Source: Berberis thunbergii (taxonomy: Eukaryota; Streptophyta; Magnoliopsida; Ranunculales; Berberidaceae). Taken from it: a DNA stretch of 64,000 bases. A program made the translations under genes and the position numbers. The stretch lies in contig QNQO01006234.1 in assembly GCA_003290165.1 (NCBI GenBank), positions 162,947 to 226,946 of the forward strand, written 5' to 3'. Below, in pieces: positions 11,938 through 22,082 of the stretch; position 1 is the first letter of the stretch; every line of letters begins with the position of its first letter. Below the pieces are notes generated by a model. The model made no database searches and was not told where the DNA came from. It saw nothing but the letters and a program-made list of their open reading frames with translations.

Positions 11938-12191
11938 GAAGAAGATGAACAATCTTTTCTAATCAGAGTGATATCTTTGAAAGCAAAGAAAGTAGAAGGG
12001 TCAACTCTACACTACAGATGACCAAAATTGAGGTTGGGTTCCCGCCTATTTTTCGCAGAACCAACGCATGTTCCATTAATGAGGCGTGCGGCTCAAGCAA
12101 CGATTGAGACTCAATCATCTTCAGCGGTGCATCCCTTCAAGAGCTAACTTAGTGAACCAATGTGACGGCTCACTAACTAGTGAGGAGTAGC
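11938..12191 (+). other. A2 3' untranslated segment with polypurine tract
   Basis: Upstream leader of the antisense ORF and 3' UTR of the element. The last bases, 12179-12191 (AGTGAGGAGTAGC), match the polypurine tract seen before other LTRs of this family. Confidence 0.6.
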
Positions 12192-12846
12192 TAATGAAAC
12201 ATAAAAATGGTCAGATCTCTGAGCCACAAATGTGTGATGATGATCTCGAGGAAATACGGGCCCCAGCATCAGCCAAACACTGAACAAGCCCAAGCGGTTC
12301 TAACTCGCTCAAATCAATCCACCAGACGGACCCGAACTCTAACAGAATGCTAGGCCCATACGTCTCACAACTATTCTCAATACCTATAAGCCCTATTTAG
12401 GTAAATATCTCGAGGATCGGCTTCGGATGGGCAACTACAGCTGCTCTCTGCTTTCAACTAGGAAGCAAATACCAGAGTACATTCCACACAGGGAAACTCT
12501 CTTTGACGAATTACTTTCACATTGAAAATTATCTCCCGTGTATCTAGGAGCACGGAGCTAACATGGAACTTCCCTCCTATAACATGACTCCTAATTAGAG
12601 TAGGATCTCTATGAAGATCTCCTTTCCAAACTACGCCTAGATGGCCTGGTAAAACTAGGACTCCGTGCACTATAAATAAGACATGAGGTTGGTAAGCTAA
12701 GGTACACTACAAATTTCTTGTTACAACATTACACCTTCCTCAAATCTCTGTCTGACTTTAGCATCGGAGTGCCATCGACCACCACAACTGTGGTCCGTGG
12801 CTCACGTGTGCTAGTTGTGCAAGTCAGCAGGAATCGGGTCTAGGTT
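12192..12846 (+). repeat. 3' LTR of A2 (family A)
   Basis: It begins TAATGAAACATA, a decayed TGATGATACA, and carries a TATAAATA box at 12671-12678. Further on is the motif TTTAGCATCGGAGTGCC followed by a GACCAC/GTGGTC stem-loop. It stops about 25 bp before the expected GCATCA end, where A1 RNase H sequence begins. Confidence 0.85.
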
Positions 12847-13640
12847 CTTCTTCTTCGAGGCTTGATCACTCTTGATATTCAATGAGACCGCTTGAGACTT
12901 CGGCAGAGGTTGAGGCTTCTCTGGCTAGCGTGTTAGCTCTTTTATTGTCGTCTCGAGGGCAATATACGGGCTCACACCTCTTGAACCCGCTCATTGCACT
13001 AAGTACCTTTTTGCGGTAGGCTATCATGAAAGGGTCCTTGCTATTGAAATCTCATTTGACCTGGTTGACTACTAGTCTTGAGTTGTTGTATGCCGTTAGG
13101 TGATTTATCTCGATCCCCAAGGCTAGCTTCAAGTCGAACAGGAGGATCTTATTGTTCAAAGCGGGAAAGCCGAATCTGATGGCTTTTTCGAGGCTGAAGC
13201 CACTGGGAGGATGGAGTGTGATCCCGACTCCGCTTGCTTTTCTAGTCGATGATCCTTCGCAGCGCAAGGTCCATTCCTGGATGCTTGAATCCAAGGTTTG
13301 GTGATCTGTCTTTGTCTTTTCTCCATCGGTGAACTCGGTGACGAAGTCCGCCAGTGTCTGGGCTTTGATGGCGGTTATTAGAGAATAGCTTATGTCAAAC
13401 TGTCCGAGTTCTACTGAACTTTTCACCATCCTGCCAGATAATTTGGTTTATGCAGCATTGAGCAAAGTGGATGCTTGGTTAGAACAATTATAGATTGAGT
13501 CAGAAAATAGGGCGTCAGTTTCCTAGAGCATACAACCAATGCCATGGCTAAATTTTCTAGATCCGGGTAGTGTGCCTCTGCTTCCATGAAGGTTTTGCTG
13601 GCATAATACACTAGTCTTTGGGTTCCCCGGTCATCTCATA
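12847..13640 (-). pseudogene. RNase H and archaeal-type RNase H remnants of A1
   Basis: RNase H degrades the RNA strand during reverse transcription. Reading right to left, YYASKTFMEAEAHYPDLE (near 13611) is the retroviral-type RNase H. A connector (ADFVTEFT) follows, then a second RNase H with DSSIQEWTLRCEGSSTRKAS (near 13290), the GSS-type pattern of the extra archaeal-like RNase H described in Tat elements. Aspartate in the usual W-L-V-DGSS motif reads as glutamate here. The C-terminal NTLAREAS piece lies near 12930, next to the A2 junction. Confidence 0.82.
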
Positions 13641-14941
13641 CGAGGGCTAAGCTGACACCGTGCTTGGAAACATATAAATATAAGTAGAGTGTTTCCCCCG
13701 TCGCTGATTTTGAGAGTAGCTCTAGACTCCCCATGTATATTTTTAGGCTCCAAAAGGCTTGTTCGCACTCTTCATTCCACGAGAATCCTTTGTTTTTGCT
13801 TAGTATTTTAAAGAAAGGAAGGCACTTATCGAATGACTTAGATATAAACTTGTTGAGTGCTACTACCCCCGGTCAGGCTCTAAATGTCTTTGATGTTAGT
13901 GAGGGCTTTCATGTAGAGAAGGGCTTGAATCTATTTTAGGTCAGCCTTGATTCCCTCTTATTCATTATAGCCTAAGAATTTTCCAGACAACTCCGAACGT
14001 ACATTTATGTGGGTTGAGCTTCATCTGGTATTTCCTAAGCTGGTTGAATGCTTCAGTGAGGTCTCTTAAGTGGTTGGGGTTGCAGAGTCTCTTGACCAAC
14101 ATATCGTTGATGTAAACCTCCATGTTGCTGCCAATCTGTTCTTTAAACATTTGGTTTACCAGTCGTTGGTATGTAGCGCCTGCGTTATTTAAGGCGAACA
14201 TCATCACCCTATAACAATATATCCCTTTTTCAGTTACGAAAAAAGTATTTTCTTGATTCGGGGGTGTATTAATTTTTTTATTTTAGCCTGAGTAGGCATC
14301 CATGAAGCTTAGTAAGTTGTGCCTGGATGTGGCATCCACGATCTGATCAATATGGGGGAGCGGGAAGCTGTCATTTGGACATGCTTTGTTCATGTCCATA
14401 TAGTCTCTACACACTCTCCATTTTACGTTTCTCTTTTTACAAGAACAGTGTTTGCCAGTCAGTCTGGGTATCACACTTTCTTAATCATGTCTGCATTGAG
14501 TTAACACTGCACCTCTTCATTTATGATCTCATTTCTTTCGGGCGCCACAAGCCTCTTCTTTTGTCGTATGGTTTTTCTCGTGGGGTCCACCTCTAGGCGA
14601 TGGGTGATTATTGACAGGTCGATTCCCACCATATCTCACATGGTCCAGACAAAGATGTCTTGGTTTCGTCGTAGCAGTTTCGTGAGTTGTTCCACTAAAT
14701 CTTTGCTCAATCGAAAACCTATCTGGATAGCTCTGCTATTGAGATGGCTGTTGAGGTAGACCGTTGTGGTTTCTTGCTCCGATTGGTTGGTGTTGGGCCT
14801 GCCTCCGAGGCTTATAGGAGCCACGTCGTCTGGGATAGATTGCTTTCCTCCTATTTTTCGGGCGAGATTGAGAGTCATCTTAGTCATGGGCCAGTTGTTA
14901 ACTGAGAATCGCTTGGTAGCATTGTCCTCATGCACTGGCAT
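13641..14941 (-). pseudogene. Reverse transcriptase remnant of A1
   Basis: It encoded the RNA-dependent DNA polymerase. Ordered blocks: a pre-RT linker (MPVHEDNATKRF..., 14941-14636), the RDYMDMNKACPNDSFPLPHI block (near 14400), FMDAYSGY (near 14290), MMFALNNAGATYQRLVN (near 14200) and the catalytic loop near 14120. The loop reads YINDML instead of YIDDML, so one of the two metal-binding aspartates is lost. Several stops and shifts separate the blocks. Confidence 0.87.
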
Positions 14942-15048
14942 TCTCTGGCGATCGCTGTGTTGTTTCTTAACATACCGACAACTTGGTTTGTCGGATACTT
15001 GATGAACTGGTGTAGAGTAAAGACTGTCATTCCTATTTATTGTATCCA
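14942..15048 (-). other. Protease-RT linker of A1
   Basis: Degenerate coding linker between the protease and reverse transcriptase remnants. No domain is recognisable. Confidence 0.4.
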
Positions 15049-15440
15049 GGGTCTCCTCAGGAATGCATTATAAGCTGAAGGTGCATCGATTACTATGAAC
15101 TCTTGAAACATCATTTTTTGAGTTGGCTTCTCTCCTCCTACTATTGTTAGTTGTATTTTTCACATCGAAAAGCGGTTTTTGCCGCTGAAATAGTTCATCA
15201 AACAGTTATTGGAGGTCAGTGCTTTCTCCTTTAGTTTCATATTGCGAAACGTGCGAAGAAACAAGACGTTCAATGAGCTCCCAGTGTCCACCAAGGATCT
15301 TCTACTTCCCAACTTTCCAGAGAGATCGTTACTACTAGGGCATCATTATGTGGGAGTAGGATGCCTTGGAGGTCTTTGTCTGTAAAGGCTAGCAGAACGG
15401 GGTGGTCATGCCTCTTGGCTAGCCGTGTTTGTTGTTCATT
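15049..15440 (-). pseudogene. Protease remnant of A1
   Basis: The piece LLAFTDKDLQGILLPHNDAL lies in frame near 15390-15330. The active-site DTGSS codons (15276-15290) follow in a different frame because of a small shift near 15310. The C-terminal FIVIDAPSAYNAFLRRPW pattern lies near 15100-15050. The family is retropepsin. Confidence 0.8.
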
Positions 15441-16086
15441 GCATATTGCTTGGACTTTCATATCTTTGAGAGCCCTTTTCTGGACCGTTTGATAGTTCGG
15501 ACTCGGAGTGGGCTCCATGAAGCAAACATATTGCATCCGCCAATTCTCCTTTTTCCCCTATATCGAGGAATTTCTCCCTGGGCTTGGTTTTACTCCTGAT
15601 TGTTTGTTCTTCCTCTAGGGTGACATAGCTTTGTGCTACCCTCGCCAGATTCACCATATTTGCTAGTGGGTCTTGAGTTAGGAAGTTATAGAACTTACCT
15701 TTCCCTAGACCGTCTATGAAGGTCGAGACGACCATCGTGTTGTTACATACATTGATGGTAGTTAGATCACTGCTGAAGCGAGTTAAATAAACCTTCAATG
15801 TCTCGTCATGCTTTTGTTTCATCGACTTGAGCATATTCATTGTCAAGACGATTTGCTGTATAAAAAGTGATCTTGGATATGATTCGGGGTCCGTCAGTGT
15901 TGTTATTTTGGGAGTGTGAGCTTGATGCTTGTGAGTTGCCTGCACCATCGAGAATGGTAAAGTAGCGCCAGATTGAGCGTTCGATGTGCCCCTCGTTTTG
16001 CATTGTTGCGTGATCTGGTGGTCACCATCTTTTTGTATCTCGAAGAGAGATGATGCTAGTGAAAGGTTAGGAAGTTTGTCGTCCAC
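15441..16086 (-). pseudogene. gag remnant of A1
   Basis: Open for 216 residues from the ATG at 16086 (MDDKLPNLSLASSLFE), just after the primer site. The first ~50 residues are N-terminal gag. It then runs into the capsid-like core (KQKHDETLKVYLTRFSSDL) with ITLEE-like TLEEEQT near residue 155. Compared with A4, part of the core and the zinc knuckle are deleted, so the frame is open but shortened. The late part overlaps the start of the protease region in another frame. Confidence 0.78.
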
Positions 16087-16102
16087 ATGAACGACGCCAA
16101 AC
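16083..16102 (-). promoter_or_regulatory. Primer binding site of A1
   Basis: On the minus strand TTTGGCGTCGTTCATGTGGA follows the LTR end. It is a decayed version of the TGGCGCCATCCATGGGGA site in A2. Confidence 0.65.
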
Positions 16103-16762
16103 TGATGCAGTCATTTTTAGCTCTCTGCTTTGACCTTGAGCCGCAAACCTGCTGACCTGCACAAGGAACGCATGTGAGCCACGGACCACCATTTTGATGG
16201 CCTAGGGATATGAGGAAGATGTAATGATGTAAACAGGGAATTTGTAGCATACCTTAGTTTACCAACCTCATGTCTTATTTATAGTGCCGGAGTCCTGGTT
16301 TGACAAGACTATCGATGGCGTAGTTTAGGAAAAAAAATTTTGTTGAGATCCTTCTCTAATTAGGAGTCGTGCTATGGAGGGAAGTTTCCCTGTTAGCCTT
16401 GAGCTCCTAGACACGTGGGAAATAGTTCTTGTTCTGAGAGTAGTCTATAGCTAGAACTCTCGATATTGATATCTATTCTGGAATCTGCCTTCTAGTTGGA
16501 GGCAAAGAGTTGTTGTAATTGCCCGTCCGAAGTTGATTGTTGAGATACTTGCCTTAGCAGGGCTTACGGGTATTGATGATAGCTGTGAGACACGTGGGCT
16601 TAATAGGTTGTAAGAATTCGAGTCTGTCTAGCAGACTGCATTGGGCAGGCTTAGAACTGCTTGGCCTGGATCAGTGTTGGGTTGACGCTAGCACCTATTC
16701 TTCCTCGAGATCATCATGACACGTGTATGGTGCAGAGTTGGGACTGTTTTATTGTATCATCA
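16103..16762 (-). repeat. 5' LTR of A1 (family A)
   Basis: 660 bp, bounded on the plus strand by TGATGCAGTC and GTATCATCA. The minus-strand TATA box TATAAATA lies at 16276-16283. Its partner is the truncated LTR at 1-649. To its right the B1 antisense ORF starts abruptly, so A1 inserted into B1. Confidence 0.9.
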
Positions 16763-17383
16763 GAAATCTTCCACTGAAACTCGGGGAAGATTACCAAATC
16801 GACTACGGAACTCCTGTTTTTCCAAAAACAGTGACAACTCAACTCTCTTAGGTTTCTAGAGCGACTGCAAAATCTGATTTCTGCGCATTTTAAAACAATT
16901 TGAAGCAAAGGATGCATGAAACCAGGACCAACCCCCATATTCTTCTCGTAGATCCTTAAAGCAAGAAGGATAGCAAAGACATCAGGTGTGATTAGCATTT
17001 ACACAAAAACCACAATGTAATGCAAAACATTGACATTTATAGGGATACCAGATGCGGTAGCTCTCGCTAGGGTCACAATCATTACCTTCCAACCATTGGG
17101 AACCAACAAGGCGGGAGCGATGCCAACCAAATCTAGGTACTCCCAGACAATCGTGAGCCAGAAGCCTAAAGCCCGAGTGGAAGATAACAGGGCACAAAAC
17201 GATATACCCATGTTTTGGACAACAAAAACTGCCACCCTTTTCGGGGAGAACGATTTCCAGATTGGCTGGCAACGAATAATCGTGACGGATGTTGTCCAGA
17301 GTCGCATGCGTCGTCTGCTTAGCTGAAAAGAAAGCTTCACAAGCATCAAGAACATTTCCATTCAAAACCATGAAGCTAGACAT
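16763..17383 (-). pseudogene. Antisense extra ORF of B1 (cut by A1)
   Basis: I start at the ATG at 17383 (MSSFMVLNGNVLDACEAFF), which lines up with the starts in B3 (MSAGDILDDEMLTACETYF) and B5 (MAANKMLSGGVLDSYEAFF). The signature GIAPALLVPNGWKVMIVTLA lies near 17130-17070 in a shifted frame, and ...NMGVGPGFMHPL follows near 16930. It ends at 16763 where A1 is inserted. Transposase_28-like; function unknown. Confidence 0.75.
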
Positions 17384-17699
17384 GATTGCAAAACAAATGC
17401 GAGAAATCAAGGAACCAACAACTGGAAATTGAAGAGGTGTAAAAGAGAGTAAACCCGTACTCAACTTCTATATAAGGATGAACAACGAAAGGTCCACTCT
17501 TGAGAGAACATGCAAGATAGAACAGTCACATGAAATCCCATAAATATTGCCAAAATGAGCAGGCAAATGGAACATTGGAGAGACAGCAGCAGCAACAAAT
17601 AGTAAGAGCACTAAATATGTTGTAATGTTGAAATCGAAAACAAAACCGCACATAGTTAGTACATACATGAACATACCAACTAACTAAGGAGCGAGTAGC
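17384..17699 (+). other. B1 3' untranslated segment with polypurine tract
   Basis: Leader of the antisense ORF; nothing else recognised. The last bases (AAGGAGCGAGTAGC, 17686-17699) form the polypurine tract before the LTR. Confidence 0.55.
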
Positions 17700-18213
17700 T
17701 GACGATACATCAAAATAGACTGTCATCGAAGCCATATACGTGGCAGAGAACATCCATCCCGAAGACATGACGTCCAATCTATTGGGCTAGCTCGTAAAAC
17801 CCAAAAAGAATAAAGCCAACCATAGATACCCAAACAAAGCCCAAATCCAGGCCCGAACATGCCAAAGCCCATATCCAGGCCGACACAAGTTTTCTTATAA
17901 AGAAGAAGAACGTTGCACCAAAAAAGACGCATATCCATAAAGGAAGAGACCGTTACAAGAAACATCTACTTCCGTTGAGCCTCACATTCTTAAGTCACAG
18001 AGAGAATTAACTGCGACCATTATAAAAGGTAAAGGGAACATTCGACAAAGGTATGCAACTTTAACTGAGCTTTGTCCAAATTTATTTCCTTCTTCAAACA
18101 GAGTCGCTAACTTAAGCATCAGAGTGCCTTCGACCACCAAAAATGTGGTCTTTGGTAGTCTAACATCTGTTTTGCAGGCCAAACTCTTAGGACGGCGAGA
18201 TTTGGACGCATCA
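17700..18213 (+). repeat. 3' LTR of B1 (family B)
   Basis: 514 bp, TGACGATACATC to GGACGCATCA. It has CTTAAGCATCAGAGTGCC followed by GACCACC...GTGGTC near the end, and is directly followed by ATAATAA. Confidence 0.88.
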
Positions 18214-18220
18214 ATAATAA

Positions 18221-18743
18221 TGGATGTTACACCAAATAAGACTGTCGTCACGACCATACACGTGGCATAGATCATTCATCAAGAGGAGCAATTATTTCAA
18301 GACCAGGTCAATTCACAAAGCCTAGAAAGGGGGAATCCAGTTATAAAAGCCCAAACAGAGCCCATCAGAATAAATCATAGTCAGAGGCCCAAATCTAGGC
18401 CTAAAAAAATGAACGTTACAAAGAAAAAAGATTCGTGGAGGGAGTTACACCTCCAAGGACGTATCTTCATAAAGGATGACACTGTTACGAATAACGTCTC
18501 CCCTCGTTGTGATTCACATGCTTAAGTCACGCAGAGAAGTAATAGCAACCATTATATAAGGTAAAGAGAACATTCGACAAAGCTATGCAATTTTAACTGA
18601 GTTCTGTCCAAATTTATATTCATCTCCAACAGAGTTGCTAACTTAAGCATCAGAGTGCCCTTGGTCACCAAAAAGGTGGTCTTTGGCAATCTAACATTTG
18701 TTTTGCAGGTCAGACTTACAGGATACCAAATTTTGGACGTATC
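18221..18743 (+). repeat. Solitary family B LTR (B2)
   Basis: 523 bp, TGGATGTTACACC (decayed start) to GGACGTATCA. It is a second family B LTR in the same direction as B1 with no internal region attached. It is flanked by ATAATAA on the left and (AAT)n on the right. A solo LTR from LTR-LTR recombination is the simplest reading. Confidence 0.82.

Positions 18744-18812
<69 letters not shown>
18744..18812. repeat. (AAT)n microsatellite between two opposed LTRs
   Basis: About 23 perfect ATA/AAT triplets separate the plus-strand LTR B2 from the minus-strand LTR of B3. The long isoleucine-run open frames across it are an artefact of the repeat. Confidence 0.97.
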
Positions 18813-19336
18813 TGATTCGTCCAAAATCCAGTTTCCAATAAGTAAAACCTATAAACAAATGTTAGATTGCCAAAGACCACCCTATTGGTGGCTGAAGAAC
18901 TCTGATGCTTAACTCAGTAACTTAGTTGGAGATGGAGATAAAACTAGACATTAGTCAGTTAAAATTGCATACCTCTGTCAAATGTTCCTTTTACCTTTTA
19001 TAATGGTTGCAGTTAATTCCCTGCGTGACTTAAGCATGTGAGGCGCAACGAGGGGTGACGTTTTCTGTAACAGTCTCTCCTTATGAAGATACGTTCGTAG
19101 AGGCGTGACTCCCTCTGCCACTCTCTTTCTCTTTAACGTTCTTCCTTTAAGCAATAACTTTATCGGGCCTGGATTTGGGCTTCTAACTATGGTTTATTCT
19201 GACGGGCCCTGTTTGGGCTTTTTTTATTACTGAATTTTCCTTTTTTGGGCTTTATGCATTAGGATACACGATCCTTGTGATGGAAAATTTTCGCCATGCG
19301 TACAGTCGTGACGTCGGTCTTATTTAATGTATCTTC
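18813..19336 (-). repeat. 3' LTR of B3 (family B)
   Basis: 524 bp on the plus strand from TGATTCGTCC to TATCTTCA. It is the inverted counterpart of the B2 LTR, just across the microsatellite. Confidence 0.88.
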
Positions 19337-19644
19337 AGCTACTTCCCCCTTTAGTTAGTAGTAAGCTGACGCGTCCACTAATTTGATGACAATTGGATTT
19401 TTGATTTCTTCATTGCCTCACATTTAATGCCGTTGGCAACTTTTGGTGGGTCGGTATCCCGATCTCTTTTTCATCTTGTTGGTCAGTTATCATATCTCAC
19501 ACGTCGTCCTATGAGAAGTCTCTTCTTTTATTGGCTTAATAAAAGGGGTGGTGATTGATTTATTTCTTTTTTATGCTATCTTTGAAATTGTGGCTTATTC
19601 TTCTTCCCTCTTATTCGTTTTCCTTGCTCATTTGTTCCTTCACG
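19337..19644 (-). other. B3 polypurine tract and 3' UTR
   Basis: 19337-19352 (GCTACTTCCCCCTTTA) is the inverted polypurine tract. The remainder is leader for the antisense ORF, with an AATAAAAGG stretch near 19539. Confidence 0.6.
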
Positions 19645-22082
19645 ATGTCTGCTGGTGATATACTAGATGACGAGATGCTCACTGCTTGTGAAACTTACTT
19701 TTCGCCCAAGAAGGCTTCTCAGGTGACATTAGACAGTATTCATTCCGATTATGGCATGCCATTTGACCTCGGGATTGTTCTGCCTAGGCAAAATGATAGT
19801 TATTGTCGTCCAAGGACTGTGTATATTGCGCTTTACTTGTGCATGCTCTCGTTCAACCTTCAATTTCTAGTTCTAGAGTTGTTTTGGGAATATCTGGACT
19901 TTTGGGCATTCCTCCTGCTCAGATGGGTCCTAACGGTTGGAGGGTTATGGTTTCTACTTATGCGAAAGACATTTTAACCGACATTCCCTTAACTGTTAGA
20001 ATTCTGCATTCAGTAGTTGGTCTGTTGGTGACCAAGAACATTTGTTTCTTTCGTTATCTTGACTGTTTTGGGAATCTCAATTATGACAAACAAAAGGACC
20101 TACAACTAACTGTGAAAGAGCAGATGACCAGTGACCGTTTCTTGGAGCTTCCTGTGATATCCTTGAAGGCATTTCTCTCTGGGGATATCATGAGGCGTAG
20201 TGGCTTATACACTATGAACGAGGCGGAACAAGATTTTTTTTTACTGAATCCCAAGTTGAGGAGATTGTTGCTCGTGTTGTTCTTACTGGTGTCAGTAATG
20301 CTTGTATTGATGGGGAGTGAGCTCGGACAAACACGTTACAGATCTTGATGCTTCTGCTAGCATTGGCTTTGCTGGCCGGACTTCTAGGAAAAGGAAGCTT
20401 CCAAGGCTTGCTAGCCCATCGAAGCAATTGATGATAAATCTTGGCCGTACTCTAAAAAAAAATGGATTTCCACTCTTGGTACTATTCGGGTTGCTTCTCG
20501 CCCGGGTTCTTCTGATAAAGAGGTTGTAAAGGAGGATCACTTATCCCTCGAGGAGGCCGAAGAGATGACTGTGGCAATGGAGAGGAGTAAGAAGGAAACT
20601 ACTAATCCATTCGACGATAATGAAAAGAAGCTTTTTTCGTGTGTGTTCCCGACGTTGCTGAATGGTCAAAGGACGACCCTCGGGCTATTGATGAGAAGAT
20701 GCTCCAGCTGGCGGTGGAACACTCTTAGGAGGTAGATGATCGTGGTCAGAATTTTGAGGTTCTTCCTACTCAATCTCCTTCCATTCCCGTCGATGATGCG
20801 GCGGGGTTATTAGTTTCTTCCATCGCTCATCCAAATACTTCTGCTCCTATCGCTGCTATTACTCGTTTTGCTCTTGTCGCTACCACTTTGTGGCCAGAAG
20901 GCAATAGTGGTTTTTTTGTTATCACAACTATTTTGCTCGCTCTTCCAGCTGTTGGGGGTGGTTCTTCTGTGCTTCCTGATCCCCGCGTCCTTCATCCATG
21001 GATTAGTTGGAAGAAGCCCAACCTAGAAGACATCCGTACGAAATTGGATGGAAAGTTCTATTGGTTTACTTAGCTTGACGTGCAGGATGGTGTGCGTAGG
21101 TTGATAAATGAATGGCATAGGCGAGCGGTGGAACGAATTTCAATGACAGTGTTGGATCCTAGCACCCATCTCGATTATGGTCTGAAGAAAATAATGAACT
21201 AGATGAATCACCTCACTTATATTGGGGTGATGGGTCGGAGTACAAGGTTGGTCGTGGCCACGTAGTTGCTCTTGAGAGGAAGTTGGCAGCGTTGCTGTTG
21301 GTGTTTTCTAGACGACCTTTGCCAGTTTGATGTGCTAAGAGCACAGTGCACAAAGCAAGAGAGGGCAGTTTCAACTGCTCTAGCTTTTCTAAGGGAAGTG
21401 GAAGCTGCGCAAGATAAGTCTGTTGCGAAGCTCGAGACTATGACACCTAATTTGACAGGGTCCGTGCGTGACTGGACGAGTTTGAATAAGAGCTGTCTGT
21501 CAAGAAAGCTAGCCATGACGATACTCAGCAATTTATAGTTGAGAAAATTTTCAACCGTAGATTACTAAAGGGAGGGTGGAGCTATTAATGGCTGCGCTTG
21601 ATGAAGTTAAGTCGGATCTCTCAGCCATGCTAACTATTGAAGGGCAACTGATTTCAATTAAGAAGGAACTTGCCGCCACTAAAGACAAGCTAAGGATTGT
21701 GGAGGTGGAAGATTGGACGAGAATTGTTGATGGACGAGTCAAGCTTCTTGACTATATTGAAGGGCTTGGTGTCGATTTATCCGAGTATCGTCACTTGGTT
21801 CATCAAGTCTTTGAGGACAAAGATGTTGAGGAAGGTACTCATGTTCTCCCAAGCGATCCCATAGGTGAAGGGAGGACCCCGTCTCCTCTATCTTCCGATC
21901 AGTCTCAATCACCTTCTTTCACTATTGAGGAGAGAACCTCGTTTCCTCCTGCCACTGGTGTTGTTGCTTCTCTTCCATCAGATGCTCTCGCTACTTCTAC
22001 CGTATCTTCTCTGGACTTTCTATTTTCTTTTCCATCTCCTTCCCCAAATGTACAATCTTATTCTCTGGATGTAAAAAAGTGA
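19645..22082 (+). pseudogene. Antisense extra ORF (Transposase_28-like) of B3
   Basis: The best-preserved copy of the extra ORF. It starts at the ATG at 19645 (MSAGDILDDEMLTACETYF). One shift near 19830 moves to the frame holding the family block GIPPAQMGPNGWRVMVSTYA (near 19910-19970). It then reads KDLQLTVKEQMTSDRFLELP and later RSGLYTMNEAEQ. The last 168 residues (21576-22082) are open, with an alpha-helical charged part (ELAATKDKLRIVEVEDWTRI) that suggests a coiled coil, then a serine/proline-rich tail. A polyproline/serine C-terminus also ends the B5 copy. Function unknown. Confidence 0.8.

Larger units (their letters stand above)
5254..12846 (+). mobile_element. Non-autonomous Tat element A2, nested in A1
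   Basis: A plus-strand family A element inserted between the RNase H and integrase of A1. It has a partial 5' LTR, a primer site, gag and protease, about 2 kb of non-coding DNA, a ~125-bp tandem-repeat block, an antisense extra ORF and a nearly full 3' LTR. No reverse transcriptase, RNase H or integrase is present. It resembles A4, sharing the region just after protease. Both outer ends are eroded: the 5' LTR lacks its first half and the 3' LTR lacks its last ~25 bp. The junctions with A1 therefore look like deletion points, and no target duplication remains. Confidence 0.8.
1..16762 (-). mobile_element. Ty3/gypsy Tat-lineage element A1, split by nested A2
   Basis: A minus-strand LTR retrotransposon. 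Read right to left it has a 5' LTR (16103-16762), primer site, gag, protease, reverse transcriptase, two RNase H modules, integrase, a tandem-repeat block, an extra ORF in antisense and a 3' LTR (1-649, cut by the window start). RNase H (from 12847) and integrase (to 5253) are separated only by the plus-strand element A2, so I join the two halves as one element of about 9.2 kb without the insert. All coding parts are broken. The tRNA-Arg-like primer site, dual RNase H and antisense extra ORF are known features of the Tat lineage (Ogre/Retand-like). The left target duplication lies outside the window; the right flank begins GAAAT. Confidence 0.85.
16763..18213 (+). mobile_element. Tat element B1 (3' remnant)
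   Basis: Only the 3' end of a plus-strand family B element is in the window: part of its antisense extra ORF, a polypurine tract and a 3' LTR. The rest should lie beyond A1, to the left of the window. Confidence 0.75.

Noticed and set aside
18552..18912. Long isoleucine-run open frames on both strands
   Set aside because: They are translations of the (AAT)n microsatellite and adjoining LTR ends, not genes.
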